Part shown: piece after piece, positions 1-8,984 of the stretch
How positions within the stretch are numbered: position 1 is the first letter of the stretch
How the letters are laid out: each line of letters begins with the position of its first letter
Source of the DNA: Streptomyces bungoensis
Lineage (GTDB): Bacteria; Actinomycetota; Actinomycetes; Streptomycetales; Streptomycetaceae
Assembly: GCF_001514215.1 (NCBI RefSeq)
Contig: NZ_KQ948884.1
Coordinates: forward strand, 1,608 to 49,806
DNA: 48,199 bases
Reading direction: 5' to 3'
The notes under the pieces: model-generated
What the model was told of the DNA's origin: nothing
Databases searched by the model: none
Seen by the model: the letters and a program-made list of their open reading frames with translations, nothing else
Translations under genes and position numbers: made by a program

Positions 1-3000
1 GTGCTCGACACCAGCTCGAACACCACCGCCTTCGCCATCCCCGTCGGCATCTCCCCCTTCGGTGTCGCGTTCACACCCAACGGGCTGCACGCGTATGTCA
101 CCAACAACAGCGACAACACCGTGAGCGTGCTCGACGTCGCCCCCTTCCCCACCGCCACAACCCTCACCTCGACCCCCGACCCCACGGTGTTCGGCGAACC
201 GAAGCTCCTCGTCGCCACCGTGACCTCCTCCACAGGAGTCCCCAGCGGAACCGTCACCTTCCTCGACGGCGCCACCCCCATCGGCTCCGTGCCCCTCGTC
301 GGCGGGATCGCCACCCTCACCACCTCCAGCCTCGCCGTCGGCAGCCACAACCTCACCGCCGTCTACGCCGCTACTCCCACCCACGCCGGTTCGACATCAC
401 CGGTGGACATCCAGACGGTGAGCAAGGCCAACACCCTCACGGCCCTCGCCTCCAACCCCGATCCCTCGCTGTTCGGGGAACCTAAGGTGCTCACGGCCGC
501 GGTCACCGTGGTTGCGCCCGGAGGCGGCACGCCCGCCGGCACGGTCGCCTTCTTCGACGGCGTCACCCCCTTGGGCTCCGCGCCCCTCGTCGGCGGGGTC
601 GCCACGCTCACCGTCGCCAACCTCGGCGTCGGCAGCCACCCCCTCACCGCCACCTACGGCGGCGGGCCCGACCACAACGGGTCGACCTCACTCGTCGACC
701 CGCAAACCGTGATCGCCGCCAACACCATCACAGCCCTCACCTCAAGTCCCGACCCGTCGGTGCTGGGCCAGCCGAAGGTCCTGACGGCTGCAGTCAGCGC
801 CGTCGCCCCCGGAGGCGGCACCCCCACCGGTACCGTCACCTTCTTCGACGGCGCCACCCCCATCGGCTCCGCCCTCCTGTCCGGGGGCATCGCCACCCTC
901 ACCGTCTCCAACCTCGGCGTCGGCAGCCACCCACTCACCGCCACCTACGGCGGAAGCACCAACTACAACGGCTCCACGTCACCCGTGGACCCGCAGACGG
1001 TGAGCCCCGCGAACACCACTACCACCCTGGTCTCCGCCCCCGACCCGTCGGTGTTCGGCCAGGCCAAGGTCCTGACCGCCACCGTCACCGCGGTCGCCCC
1101 CGGGTCCGGCACCCCGACCGGCACCGTCGCCTTCTTCGACGGCGCCACCCCCTTGGGCTCCGCGCCCCTCGTCGGCGGGGTCGCCAACCTCAGCGTCTCC
1201 AACCTCAGCGTCGGGGCCCATCCGCTGACGGCGGTCTACGCAGGCAGCACCGACTACGTCGGCTCCACGTCGCCGGTGGACACCCAGACGGTGAACAAGG
1301 CCAACACCGCCACGGCCCTCAACTCGGTCCCCGACCCGTCGGTGTTCGGCCAGCCGAAGGTCCTGACCGCCACCGTCACCGCGGTCGCCCCCGGGTCCGG
1401 GATCCCGACCGGCACCGTCGACTTCTTCGACGGCGCCACCCCCCTGGGCTCCGCGCCCCTCGTCGGCGGGGTCGCCACCCTCACCATTTCCAGCCTCGCC
1501 GTCGGCAGCCACCCCCTCACCGCCACCTACGGCGGCAGCACCGACTACGTCGGCTCCACGTCGCCGGTGGACACCCAGACGGTGAACAAGGCCAACACCA
1601 CCACGACACTGACCTCGGTCCCCGACCCGTCGGTGTTCGGCCAGGCCAAAGTCCTGACCGCCACCGTCACCGCCGTGGCCCCCGGCACCGGCACCCCCAC
1701 CGGCACCGTCGCCTTCTTCGACGGCGCCATTCTGATCGGCTCCGCACCGCTGTCCGGAGGGGTCGCTACCCTCTCCACCTCATCGCTCGGCGTCGGCACC
1801 CACTCCCTGACGGCGACGTACAACGGCAACCCCAGCTACAACGGCTCGACCTCACCGGTGGACCCGCAAACGGTGAACAAGGCCAACACCACCACGACCC
1901 TCACCTCGGCCCCCGACCCGACCATGTTCGGCCAGGCCAAGGTCCTGACCGCCACCGTGAGCGTGGTGTCGCCAGGGGGCGGCACGCCGAACGCAACGGT
2001 GTCCTTCTTCGACGGCGCCACCCTGCTCGGCAGCGCCCCGCTGGTCGGCGGGGTCGCCACCCTCACCGTCTCCAACCTCGGCGTCGGCAGCCACCCCCTC
2101 ACCGCCACCTACGGCGGAAGCACCAACTACAACGGCTCCACGTCACCCGTGGACCCGCAGACGGTGAGCCCCGCGAACACCACTACCACCCTGGTCTCCG
2201 CCCCCGACCCGTCGGTGTTCGGCCAGGCCAAGGTCCTGACCGCCACCGTCGCCAGCGTCGCCCCCGGGTCCGGCACCCCGACCGGCACCGTCTCCTTCTT
2301 CGACGGCGCCACGCCTCTGGGCTCCGCGCCCCTCGTCGGCGGGGTCGCCACCCTCACCACTTCCAGCCTCGCCGTCGGCAGCCACCCCCTCACCGCCACG
2401 TACAGCGGAAGCGGCGACTACAACAGCTCGACCTCACCGGTGGACCCGCAAACGGTGAACAAGGCCAACACCACCACGACCCTCACCTCGGTGCCCGACC
2501 CGTCGGTGTTCGGCCAGGCCAAGGTACTGACCGCCACCGTCGCCAGCGTCGCCCCCGGAGCCGGCACCCCGACCGGCACCGTCTCCTTCTTCGACGGCGC
2601 CACCCTGCTCGGTACCGCCTCGCTGTCCGGCGGGGTCGCCACGCTGTCCGTCTCCACGCTCGGCGTCGGCAGCCACTCGTTGACCGCCACCTACAGCGGC
2701 AGCGGCGACTACAACAGCTCGACCTCACCGGTGGACCCGCAAACGGTGAACAAGGCCAACACCACCACGACCCTCACCTCGGTGCCCGACCCGTCGGTGT
2801 TCGGCCAGGCCAAAACCCTCACCGCCACCGTCGCCAGCGTCGCCCCCGGAGCCGGCACCCCGACCGGCACCGTCTCCTTCTTCGACGGCGCCACCCCTCT
2901 GGGCTCCGCGCCCCTCGTCGGCGGGGTCGCCACGCTGTCCGTCTCCACGCTCGGCGTCGGCAGCCACTCGTTGACCGCCACCTACAGCGGCAGCGCCAGC

Positions 3001-3882
3001 TACAACAGCTCGACCTCACCGGTGGACCCGCAAACGGTGAACAAGGCCAACACCACCACGACCCTCACCTCGGTGCCCGACCCGTCGGTGTTCGGCCAGG
3101 CCAAAACCCTCACCGCCACCGTCGCCAGCGTCGCGCCCGGAGCCGGCACCCCGACCGGCACCGTCTCCTTCTTCGACGGCGCCACCCTGCTCGGTACCGC
3201 CTCGCTGTCCGGCGGGGTCGCCACGCTGTCCGTCTCCACGCTCGGCGTCGGCAGCCACTCGTTGACCGCCACCTACAGCGGAAGCCCCAACCACAACTCG
3301 TCCGTATCACCCGCGGACCCGCAGACGGTGAACAAGGCCAACACCACCACGGCCCTCACCTCGGCACCCAACCCGTCGACCTTCGGGCAGTCGGTGGTCC
3401 TGACCGCCACCGTCGCCAGCGTCGCGCCCGGAACCGGCACCCCGACCGGCACCGTCTCCTTCTTCGACGGCGCCACCCTGCTCGGTACCGCCTCGCTCTC
3501 CGGAGGGGTGGCCTCGTTGACCACCTCCAGCCTGAGCGGCGGCAGCCACACCCTGACCGCCACCTACGGCGGCAGCGTCAACTACAACGGATCCACCTCA
3601 CCGGTGGTCACCCAGACGGTGGCCAACCCGAATCCGCCGACCCTGGTCTCCGCGATTCCGAGTTCCGGTTCCACGGCCGGCGGTGGCAACGTCCTGCTCG
3701 TGGGTACCAACCTCAACGGCGTCACCGGAGTCACCTTCGGCGGGACTCCAGCCACCATCGTCTCGCAGTCCTTCGGGACCTTCGTCACGGTCGTGGCTCC
3801 GCCCCACGTCGCCGGGGTCGTCCCCGTCGTCGTCAACACCACCTCCGGTCCGAGCAACTCGGTGAACTACACCTACGTGTGA
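1..3882 (+). CDS. Ig-like repeat surface/secreted protein, 5' end missing
   Basis: The reading frame is open from base 1, so the true start probably lies upstream of the window and the 1293 visible residues are the C-terminal part. Residues 1-46 resemble a YVTN beta-propeller repeat (motif AYVTNNSDNTVSVLD). From about residue 50 there are twelve Ig-like (Big_3-type) repeats with a period of exactly 97 residues. Each has the core PDPSVFGQ, then GTVxFFDGATxLG, then SLTATYSGS and VDPQTV. Repeat boundaries fall at bases 430, 721, 1012, 1303, 1594, 1885, 2176, 2467, 2758, 3049 and 3340. Residues 1211-1293 form an IPT/TIG domain that starts at NPPTLVSAIP. No LPXTG or membrane anchor follows. Family knowledge suggests an extracellular or cell-surface scaffold, perhaps adhesive; the ligand is unknown. 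The frame is convincing, but the N-terminal domain set cannot be judged. Confidence 0.85.
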   Translation: MLDTSSNTTAFAIPVGISPFGVAFTPNGLHAYVTNNSDNTVSVLDVAPFPTATTLTSTPDPTVFGEPKLLVATVTSSTGVPSGTVTFLDGATPIGSVPLVGGIATLTTSSLAVGSHNLTAVYAATPTHAGSTSPVDIQTVSKANTLTALASNPDPSLFGEPKVLTAAVTVVAPGGGTPAGTVAFFDGVTPLGSAPLVGGVATLTVANLGVGSHPLTATYGGGPDHNGSTSLVDPQTVIAANTITALTSSPDPSVLGQPKVLTAAVSAVAPGGGTPTGTVTFFDGATPIGSALLSGGIATLTVSNLGVGSHPLTATYGGSTNYNGSTSPVDPQTVSPANTTTTLVSAPDPSVFGQAKVLTATVTAVAPGSGTPTGTVAFFDGATPLGSAPLVGGVANLSVSNLSVGAHPLTAVYAGSTDYVGSTSPVDTQTVNKANTATALNSVPDPSVFGQPKVLTATVTAVAPGSGIPTGTVDFFDGATPLGSAPLVGGVATLTISSLAVGSHPLTATYGGSTDYVGSTSPVDTQTVNKANTTTTLTSVPDPSVFGQAKVLTATVTAVAPGTGTPTGTVAFFDGAILIGSAPLSGGVATLSTSSLGVGTHSLTATYNGNPSYNGSTSPVDPQTVNKANTTTTLTSAPDPTMFGQAKVLTATVSVVSPGGGTPNATVSFFDGATLLGSAPLVGGVATLTVSNLGVGSHPLTATYGGSTNYNGSTSPVDPQTVSPANTTTTLVSAPDPSVFGQAKVLTATVASVAPGSGTPTGTVSFFDGATPLGSAPLVGGVATLTTSSLAVGSHPLTATYSGSGDYNSSTSPVDPQTVNKANTTTTLTSVPDPSVFGQAKVLTATVASVAPGAGTPTGTVSFFDGATLLGTASLSGGVATLSVSTLGVGSHSLTATYSGSGDYNSSTSPVDPQTVNKANTTTTLTSVPDPSVFGQAKTLTATVASVAPGAGTPTGTVSFFDGATPLGSAPLVGGVATLSVSTLGVGSHSLTATYSGSASYNSSTSPVDPQTVNKANTTTTLTSVPDPSVFGQAKTLTATVASVAPGAGTPTGTVSFFDGATLLGTASLSGGVATLSVSTLGVGSHSLTATYSGSPNHNSSVSPADPQTVNKANTTTALTSAPNPSTFGQSVVLTATVASVAPGTGTPTGTVSFFDGATLLGTASLSGGVASLTTSSLSGGSHTLTATYGGSVNYNGSTSPVVTQTVANPNPPTLVSAIPSSGSTAGGGNVLLVGTNLNGVTGVTFGGTPATIVSQSFGTFVTVVAPPHVAGVVPVVVNTTSGPSNSVNYTYV
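144..3630 (+). repeat. Twelve tandem 291-bp coding repeats
   Basis: The repeat period is exactly 291 bp throughout, so every unit stays in frame. Units 9-11 (2467-3339) are nearly identical at the DNA level, while units 1-3 and 12 have diverged. A tract of about 185 bp from 901 recurs at 2065 with a single visible mismatch, an offset of exactly four units. This points to recombination or gene conversion between units. Confidence 0.9.
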
Positions 3883-3899
3883 GCGATCTGAGCAACTCT

Positions 3900-3930
3900 G
3901 TGCCCCGGTCGGGCAGCCCGGCCGGGGCAC
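3900..3930 (+). terminator. Hairpin terminator after the Ig-repeat gene
   Basis: A 9-bp perfect stem (GTGCCCCGG at 3900-3908 with CCGGGGCAC at 3922-3930) encloses a further 4-bp stem. It lies 18 bases after the stop codon. There is no T tract, which is normal for high-GC actinobacteria. Confidence 0.8.
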
Positions 3931-4191
3931 AGGCCTGTTCACATACGCGTCGCCGAGTGTTCCGGGGGCCGTCGAAGGTCCTCACTCACTGCGAGGTCCC
4001 AGATTAGTAGTGGGCAACACGTCAGGATTGTGTCAGCCTGATCAGAGTTGCTTGCGCATGGCGAAGCTTGCGCTTCGGGTCCTGGACGGACGGTGCTGCG
4101 AGTGGCGCTTGCCCGTGCGCATCGAACAACCCGGGCGAGGCCAACGGATCCTTGTCCGGCCGTGCGTGCCTTTGGGGCGGAAAGTGTCAGG
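3931..4191. other. Intergenic stretch with no recognised gene
   Basis: I see no credible coding frame here; the open frames have no ribosome site or family resemblance. It separates the Ig-repeat gene from the displaced pirin tail. Under the integration model below, it is the original chromosomal DNA that once followed the pirin gene. Confidence 0.5.
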
Positions 4192-4356
4192 TCAGCGCGC
4201 CCGACCCCGCGGTTTCAGCGGCACGGGAGGCAGCTCGGGCGCAGGCAACGGATCCCCGTCGTAGCCCTTCACCTCGCCGAATTTCGACCCGGTCATCCAT
4301 TCCCGGCGGGCCTGTTCGATCTCCTCCTGGGTGCGCCCGACGAAGTTCCACCACAT
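4192..4356 (-). pseudogene. Displaced 3' end of a pirin gene
   Basis: Read on the minus strand, this 165-bp piece encodes 54 residues. It begins MWWNFVGRTQ, ends PPVPLKPRGRAR, and has its own stop codon. It matches the last 54 residues of the intact pirin gene at 24683-25648 in the same orientation and over exactly the same length. The DNA identity is roughly 83 percent by eye. Similarity stops abruptly at 4356, and no pirin sequence lies upstream. The terminal 23 bases (4334-4356) are identical to 24825-24847. I interpret it as the gene tail left behind when an element integrated into the pirin gene. Confidence 0.85.
4334..4356. repeat. Putative att core, left copy
   Basis: This 23-bp segment is identical to 24825-24847 and has the same orientation. 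It marks the exact point where similarity between the two pirin 3' ends stops. A truncated integrase gene begins 122 bp further in. Its role as a recombination core is inferred from this layout. Confidence 0.5.
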
Positions 4357-4408
4357 ATCGCACGACGCCGCTGTTTCCGCAGGTCAACAACCTGCGCGAC
4401 TGCTCCTG

Positions 4409-4427
4409 GTCAGCAAAAGGTCAGCAT
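4409..4427. repeat. GTCAGC tandem pair, possible integrase arm site (left)
   Basis: Two GTCAGC hexamers start 11 bp apart (4409 and 4420), and the second extends to GTCAGCAT. A pair with the same spacing and the same AT extension lies at 24496-24514, near the other end of the proposed element. Tyrosine recombinases commonly bind short direct repeats beside the core, so this could be an arm site. Confidence 0.3.
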
Positions 4428-4477
4428 CAGTCGCGAGGAGTCGGTCGGCCGTGACGCGGGATACGTTGGTCCGTGGG

Positions 4478-5090
4478 ATGGGCTCGTTCTTCAAGGAGTG
4501 CGAGCATCCGCGATCTCGGTGGCCGAAGTGCCCCCACCCCTACAAGATCCGATACCGGTCGGCAGCCGGCAAGCAGATGGAGGAGTCGGGGTTCGCGGAC
4601 CGCGACAAGGCCATCGGGCGTTTGACAGAAATCTACAACGAGAAGAAGGCGGCACCTCAGGCTCGGTCGAAGGCGGAGCGCATCGAGAAGTACGGGTCAA
4701 TGAGGTTCGAGGAGTACGTCGAGGAGTGGAAGGCCCGGCAACGGCACCTGGCTGTCGCGTCGGTGCGACACCTCGACTCCCTCCTGGAGCACCATCTCTG
4801 TCCGGCGCTCGCCAGCCGACGGATGAACTCCTTCGACCACAAGGTGGTTGACGGCTTCATCCGCCTCATGGAACGCAACGGTGCGGCTCTGGCCACCCAG
4901 GCCAACGCCTTCGACAAACTGCGCGCCATCCTTCTCGATGCACATCGGCTCGGTGTCTTCACCGATAACCTGGTGGCCGGCGTCAAGCCGCCACCATTGC
5001 GGTCGCGGATCAGTCGGATCACCGGTCCGAAACGCCATCTTCACAAGCTCGTTGACGTCCTTCACGCGAAGGTCAACGACCCTCACGACT
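4478..5090 (+). pseudogene. Truncated site-specific integrase (tyrosine recombinase)
   Basis: The start at 4478 gives MGSFFKECEHPRSRWPKCPH, the N-terminal type seen in actinobacterial phage and plasmid integrases. A core-binding (SAM-like) region follows (MRFEEYVEEWKARQ, then SVRHLDSLLEHHLCPAL and NAFDKLRAILLDAHR). Similarity is lost near residue 205, and the whole catalytic domain with the R-H-R-Y residues is missing. The frame stays open to 6253, but that part is unrelated sequence. It sits just inside the displaced pirin tail, as expected for an integrase next to its attachment site. The protein cannot be active. Confidence 0.75.
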
Positions 5091-5382
5091 CTCCGTCACC
5101 ACCGAATGTGAGACAGGGCCATTGGCTGGACAGACCCTCGCCGCACGAAGCGTCATGGCAGAGGCATTCCCCGTCCCTCGCGCAATGCTGCAAGCCGGGC
5201 CATTTGCTCACCCATACCGCGTGCTCCGGCCAACGGCGTGTGGACGTGCGGCCAGACGGAGCGCACGAGGCTGATGTGTCGTGCACCGCCGAGGGCCACC
5301 ACCGGGTCAAGGCCCACGAGGTCCCGCACGGTTGCCTGTTCCAGAAGGACCTGGCTCGTTACCGCGTCGGCCGCGCCATGCA
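5091..5382. other. Unassigned decayed stretch
   Basis: This lies between the integrase fragment and the glycosylase fragment. A 76-codon minus-strand frame (5153-5383) has protein-like composition but no start context, and I recognise no family. It may be the remains of another gene. Confidence 0.3.
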
Positions 5383-5588
5383 TCGGGCCCCTCGTACGCC
5401 TCCACCTCGGTCATACGCACCGCCGTCACGCCGCGCTGCGAGCGCGAGACCACGAGAGCCCCCAGCAGTTCGGGAGCCACCTCGAGGGCGGGCCGGTCGA
5501 AGAAGTGCTCGCGCAAGGCGGACCGCCCTGTCGACGCAGCCCCCGGCTCATCGAACGCCCGCAACTGCTCGTGATCGGTCCCGGCCAC
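5383..5588 (-). pseudogene. 3-methyladenine DNA glycosylase (Mpg/AAG) fragment
   Basis: A minus-strand frame starting at a GTG (5588) contains LREHFFDRPALEVAPELLG and then VRMTEVEAYEG. This is the conserved N-terminal signature of the alkyladenine glycosylase family, including the catalytic-site Glu of the EAY motif. In intact members this is followed by a segment of the DPASHA type and a further 130 or so residues. Here the sequence turns into unrelated residues just after EAYEG. The gene therefore keeps only about its first third and is non-functional. Confidence 0.65.
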
Positions 5589-5784
5589 GCCCGGGACCGT
5601 CCGGTTCTCCGCCGAGCCGCTGCCTCCTGACGAGATTCCGGGACGCCGGATCCGACGCCCCCACCGTCTCAGCGCTCTCCTTGCGTCGCCCCATGGCCCG
5701 AGAAACTGCCGTGAGGCACTCGGATACGGACCTTCGAGCCGAACCAGGCCGTTGGAGGAAGGAACACGCTTCCGGACGAGGTGA

Positions 5785-6110
5785 CATCGAGGCCGAGCAC
5801 GCGATCCAGGCTGCGGACGCGATGCTGGACTATCCGCAGTCAGGCGAACGTGTCCGGGGCCGCGAGACAACGCGGCGGGCATCCGGCCGACCGGCGCTTC
5901 ACCCTCCTGCGCGTCACCGGCCACGCGCATGTATGGGTGAGCGAATGCGTCACCATCCACGACGGCGCGCCTTCGTACTCGGCGAGCGTCATGGAATTCG
6001 CCGACCAGCAGGTCGTACACGAGACGCAGTACTTCGCCGGTCCTTTCGGCGCGCCCGCGTGGCGGGCCGCGCTCGCCGAGCCGGTGCTTGGGACAGACTG
6101 TCGAGGAGGC
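5785..6110 (+). pseudogene. Frameshifted SnoaL/NTF2-like protein remnant
   Basis: The first part (from about 5790) reads EAEHAIQAADAMLDYPQSGE. The second part, in a different frame, reads RRFTLLRVTGHAHVWVSE followed by YSASVMEFADQQVVHETQYF. Together they match the usual order of a small SnoaL/nuclear-transport-factor-2 fold protein, whose family hallmark is a MEFRDGKVVHETQYFADPF-like strand. A frameshift near 5870 joins the two halves, so no intact product is made. It is a different sequence from the intact SnoaL-like gene at 15606. Confidence 0.65.
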
Positions 6111-6185
6111 CTGACCGCTCTCGTCCGGCCCGGCCGGCCTGTCGGATTTCGGCGATTGTCTGTGCTCGCCGGATACATCCAGGGC

Positions 6186-7190
6186 TCAGGCGCCCTTGCC
6201 GTCGACTCCGGTGTGCGTGGTGCGGAAGCGTGCCCGGTAGGCTCCCGGCGTGATGCCGAGGTTGCGCGTGAAGGCCCGACGCAGGGACTCCGGTGACCCG
6301 AAGCCGGTGCGCCGGGCCACCGTGGCCATGGGGTCGTCGCTGTCTTCCAGCATCGCCTGGGCGGCCTCCATGCGGACCTGCTCGACGTAGCGGGCCGGGG
6401 TCGTGTGCATCTCGTCGTGGAACAGGCGTGTCATGTGGCGCGTGCTCACACCGGCCCGGCGCGCCATGGCGGCAAGGGTGTGCGGGGCGGACGGGTCCTC
6501 GGCGACCGCGTCCAGGACCCGGCGCAGCATCTCCTGTCTCGCGCGCGGGGTGTGGGTGCGGACACTGAACTGGGACTGGCCGCCCGGCCGCTGCATGAAC
6601 ACGACCATGTCCTTGGCCACGGCGCGGGCGACGTCGGCGCCGAGGTGCTCTTCGACCAGGGCGAGCGAGAGATCGATGCCCGAGGTGACGCCTGCGGAGG
6701 TCATGATGTGGCCGTCGCGTACGAACAGGGCGTCCGCTTCCACGGTCACCTTCGGGTAGCGCAGGGCGAGCTGGTCGGCGAAGCGCCAGTGCGTTGTCGC
6801 CTTGCGTCCGTCGAGCAGTCCGGCCGCGGCGAGGAGGAAGGCGCCGGTGCAGATGGACGCCGTGCGGCAGCCGCGTGCGTCGAGCCCTCGCATGGCGTCC
6901 AGCAGCGCGTCGTCCTTGATGAGGCAGGGCCACTCCGGGCCGCCGGGGATGACGACCACATCGCTGGCCGCCTGTACCTGCGCGGCAGCGAGGTCGACGC
7001 GCAGTCCGGTGCCGGCTGCGGTGACCACGTCGGCGCCGTCAGGGGAGACCGTGCGTACGCGGTAGCGGCCGCCGAATTCGTTGGCTGTCGTGAACACCTC
7101 GATCGGTCCGGTGACGTCGAGCAGCCGTACGCCGGGGAAGACCAGCACGGTCACCAGGAGCGGCTGCCTGCCGGACGGCCTGTCCTTCAT
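6186..7190 (-). CDS. GlxA family transcriptional regulator (DJ-1/PfpI + AraC)
   Basis: This 334-residue protein joins an N-terminal DJ-1/PfpI-like domain to a C-terminal AraC-type DNA-binding domain. The first (about residues 10-190) has VTVLVFPGVRLLDVTGPIEV, VIPGGPEW, and CTGAFLLAAAGLLDG around the nucleophile-elbow cysteine. The second (about 220-320) has two helix-turn-helix units, LAAMARRAGVSTRHMTRLF and VARRTGFGSPESLRRAF. I chose the ATG at 7190 because GGGAGG lies seven bases before it; an upstream ATG at 7319 lacks this. Such proteins regulate transcription of nearby catabolic or stress genes in response to unknown small molecules. Two decayed relatives lie at 13830-14009 and 16376-17186. 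Confidence 0.9.
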   Translation of the reverse strand: MKDRPSGRQPLLVTVLVFPGVRLLDVTGPIEVFTTANEFGGRYRVRTVSPDGADVVTAAGTGLRVDLAAAQVQAASDVVVIPGGPEWPCLIKDDALLDAMRGLDARGCRTASICTGAFLLAAAGLLDGRKATTHWRFADQLALRYPKVTVEADALFVRDGHIMTSAGVTSGIDLSLALVEEHLGADVARAVAKDMVVFMQRPGGQSQFSVRTHTPRARQEMLRRVLDAVAEDPSAPHTLAAMARRAGVSTRHMTRLFHDEMHTTPARYVEQVRMEAAQAMLEDSDDPMATVARRTGFGSPESLRRAFTRNLGITPGAYRARFRTTHTGVDGKGA

Positions 7191-7619
7191 CGTGCGCCTC
7201 CCGGACGGACTGGGGCCCACATCGGAGGACACCATCATCCGCCCGGCGATGCTCTGCCGCTCCCGTGCCGATTGTCGTCCGCGTCCCTGCGGCATGCTGC
7301 TGCCTTCCGTGGTGTGCAACGAGGCATCGGGCTTCGGCGCCTCGCCCGTGTTCAGCGATCGCTTACCGCTTCGTCATGACCACAGGTGTGGCCACAACAC
7401 GCTCGGACAAGGACATCGGGGCATCGGGCCGGCAACGGGCCTGCACGGTGCTCCGTGTCCTGGTGTGAGGGCATCATGGCGCGTGCTGTTCTGTGGCGGA
7501 AGCCGTGCTTCGCCATAGCGTCGAGGGCGCCGATGGGCCGACGGTCCCGGCCGCGTCCCTGAGCTGCTGGGTGTGGTCCGGTCAGTCGGTCTGCCCGTCA
7601 CCGTGGCTGGTCGTGGACG
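7191..7619. promoter_or_regulatory. Divergent intergenic region, glxA-like / TDT transporter
   Basis: This 429-bp gap separates the divergent regulator and transporter genes and must hold both promoters. A short palindrome, CCACA-GG-TGTGG, lies at 7380-7391 and could be a regulator site. I see no coding frame with a credible start. Confidence 0.35.
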
Positions 7620-8831
7620 GTGACGAATCCGACACCCCAAGAGAAGGCACCCCGCGCCGTGACACCCCACCCCAGTACCAGCCGAGCGATCCCGTCCCAG
7701 GTCGGCCCGGCCCCGAGAGCGTCCGCGGTCGGCTCGGCCCCGAGATCATCCGTGCTTGTACGTGACCAGCCGGACGAGGCGAACGGCAAGGAGCGTGGCC
7801 GGCTCGGTCCCGGCTGGTTCGCCGCCGTCATGGGCAGCGGGATCGTCACCGTCGCGGCCGCCACCCTGCCGCGCGGTTTCCCCGGACTCGACGAGGCCGC
7901 CACGGTGGTCTGGGCGGGGACCGCGCTGCTGCTGATCGTGCTTGCCGTCAGCTATACCGGGCAGCGGGCGCTGCGGGTGCATGCCGGTGATCCGGTACTG
8001 GTCCAGTTCTTCGGGGCGCCGCCGATGGCTCTGCTCACCGTCGGGGCCGGGACGCTGCTGCTCGGCCGGCGGCTTATCGGGGAGCGTGCGGCGGTGGCTG
8101 CGGACTGGGTGCTGTGGTCGGCCGGTACGGTGCTGGGTCTTGCCACCGCCTGCACGGTGCCGTATCTGATGGTCACGCGGCACCGTTTCACGCCGGACGC
8201 GGCGTTCGGCGGCTGGCTGCTACCGGTGGTGCCGCCGCTGGTCTCCGCCGCGACGGGCGCGCTGCTCATCCCGCGGGCGCCGGCCGGGCAGGTGCGGCTG
8301 GCCCTGTTGCTGTGCTGCTATTCGATGCTCGGGCTCGGGTTGGTCGCGGTCCTGCTGGTGCTGGCCATGGTGTACAGCCGCCTGGTGCACCATGACGCGC
8401 CCGGCGGTGCGGTGGTGCCCACGATGTGGATCGGCGTGGGGGCGCTGGATCAGGCGGTGACGGCGCTGGGGACGCTGGCCACGGCGTCGCCGAGCGCGCT
8501 GCCCGCCCCGTACGCGCGCGGGAGCGGGGTGGTAGCGCTCCTGGGTGGGCTCGGGATCTGGGGCTTCGCCCTGCTGTGGCTGGTACTGGCCACGGCGCTG
8601 ACCGTACGGGAAATCCGCAGAGGGCTGCCCTTCGCAGCCACCTGGTGGTCCTTCATCTTCCCCCTCGGTGCGTGCGTCACCGGCACCAGTGCGCTCGCTG
8701 CTCGTACTGGCTCGCAGCTGTTCGTCTGGATCGCCGTCGTCCTGTACGCCCTGCTCGTCGCCGCCTGGACGGTGGTCGCCTGGCACTCCCTGCGCCATGC
8801 TGTCCGGCAGCGTGAGCGCGCCCGCCGCTGA
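7620..8831 (+). CDS. TDT (TehA/SLAC1-type) transporter
   Basis: This 403-residue integral membrane protein has about ten hydrophobic segments from residue 65 onward. The family signature GPGWFAAVMGSGIVTVA comes just before the first helix, as in TehA, Mae1 and SLAC1 proteins. These carry C4-dicarboxylates, anions or toxic oxyanions such as tellurite; the substrate cannot be read from sequence. The N-terminal 60 residues are polar and Pro-rich. The start is uncertain: the GTG at 7620 opens the frame, but a GTG near 7753, closer to the conserved part, is also possible. A strong terminator follows. A decayed second member lies close by at 8985-9525 on the other strand. Confidence 0.85.
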   Translation: MTNPTPQEKAPRAVTPHPSTSRAIPSQVGPAPRASAVGSAPRSSVLVRDQPDEANGKERGRLGPGWFAAVMGSGIVTVAAATLPRGFPGLDEAATVVWAGTALLLIVLAVSYTGQRALRVHAGDPVLVQFFGAPPMALLTVGAGTLLLGRRLIGERAAVAADWVLWSAGTVLGLATACTVPYLMVTRHRFTPDAAFGGWLLPVVPPLVSAATGALLIPRAPAGQVRLALLLCCYSMLGLGLVAVLLVLAMVYSRLVHHDAPGGAVVPTMWIGVGALDQAVTALGTLATASPSALPAPYARGSGVVALLGGLGIWGFALLWLVLATALTVREIRRGLPFAATWWSFIFPLGACVTGTSALAARTGSQLFVWIAVVLYALLVAAWTVVAWHSLRHAVRQRERARR

Positions 8832-8870
8832 CAGGGCCCGTGTGACGCTCCGCATGACACGGACGTGTCG

Positions 8871-8910
8871 CGCGAACCCGGCTGTCTGCCGACGGGCAGC
8901 CGGGTTCGCG
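8871..8910 (+). terminator. Strong hairpin terminator
   Basis: Perfect 14-bp arms (CGCGAACCCGGCTG at 8871-8884 and its complement at 8897-8910) enclose a 12-base loop. It lies 40 bp after the TDT transporter stop codon. Confidence 0.85.
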
Positions 8911-8984
8911 CCGCACCGCAACACGTGCCTATGGCAGCGCCCCGGTTGCCGTCGAGGCCGTGCTCTGCGGGCGGGCCGTCTGCC

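Noticed and set aside
363..3942. Many antisense and shifted open frames across the Ig-repeat gene
   Set aside because: They repeat every 291 bp as shadows of the real repeats, are Arg/Gly-rich, and have no ribosome sites.
5091..6253. Continuation of the integrase frame to a 640-residue protein
   Set aside because: After about 5090 the residues become low-complexity Arg/Pro sequence, and other genes' relics lie in other frames. It is chance openness in high-GC DNA.
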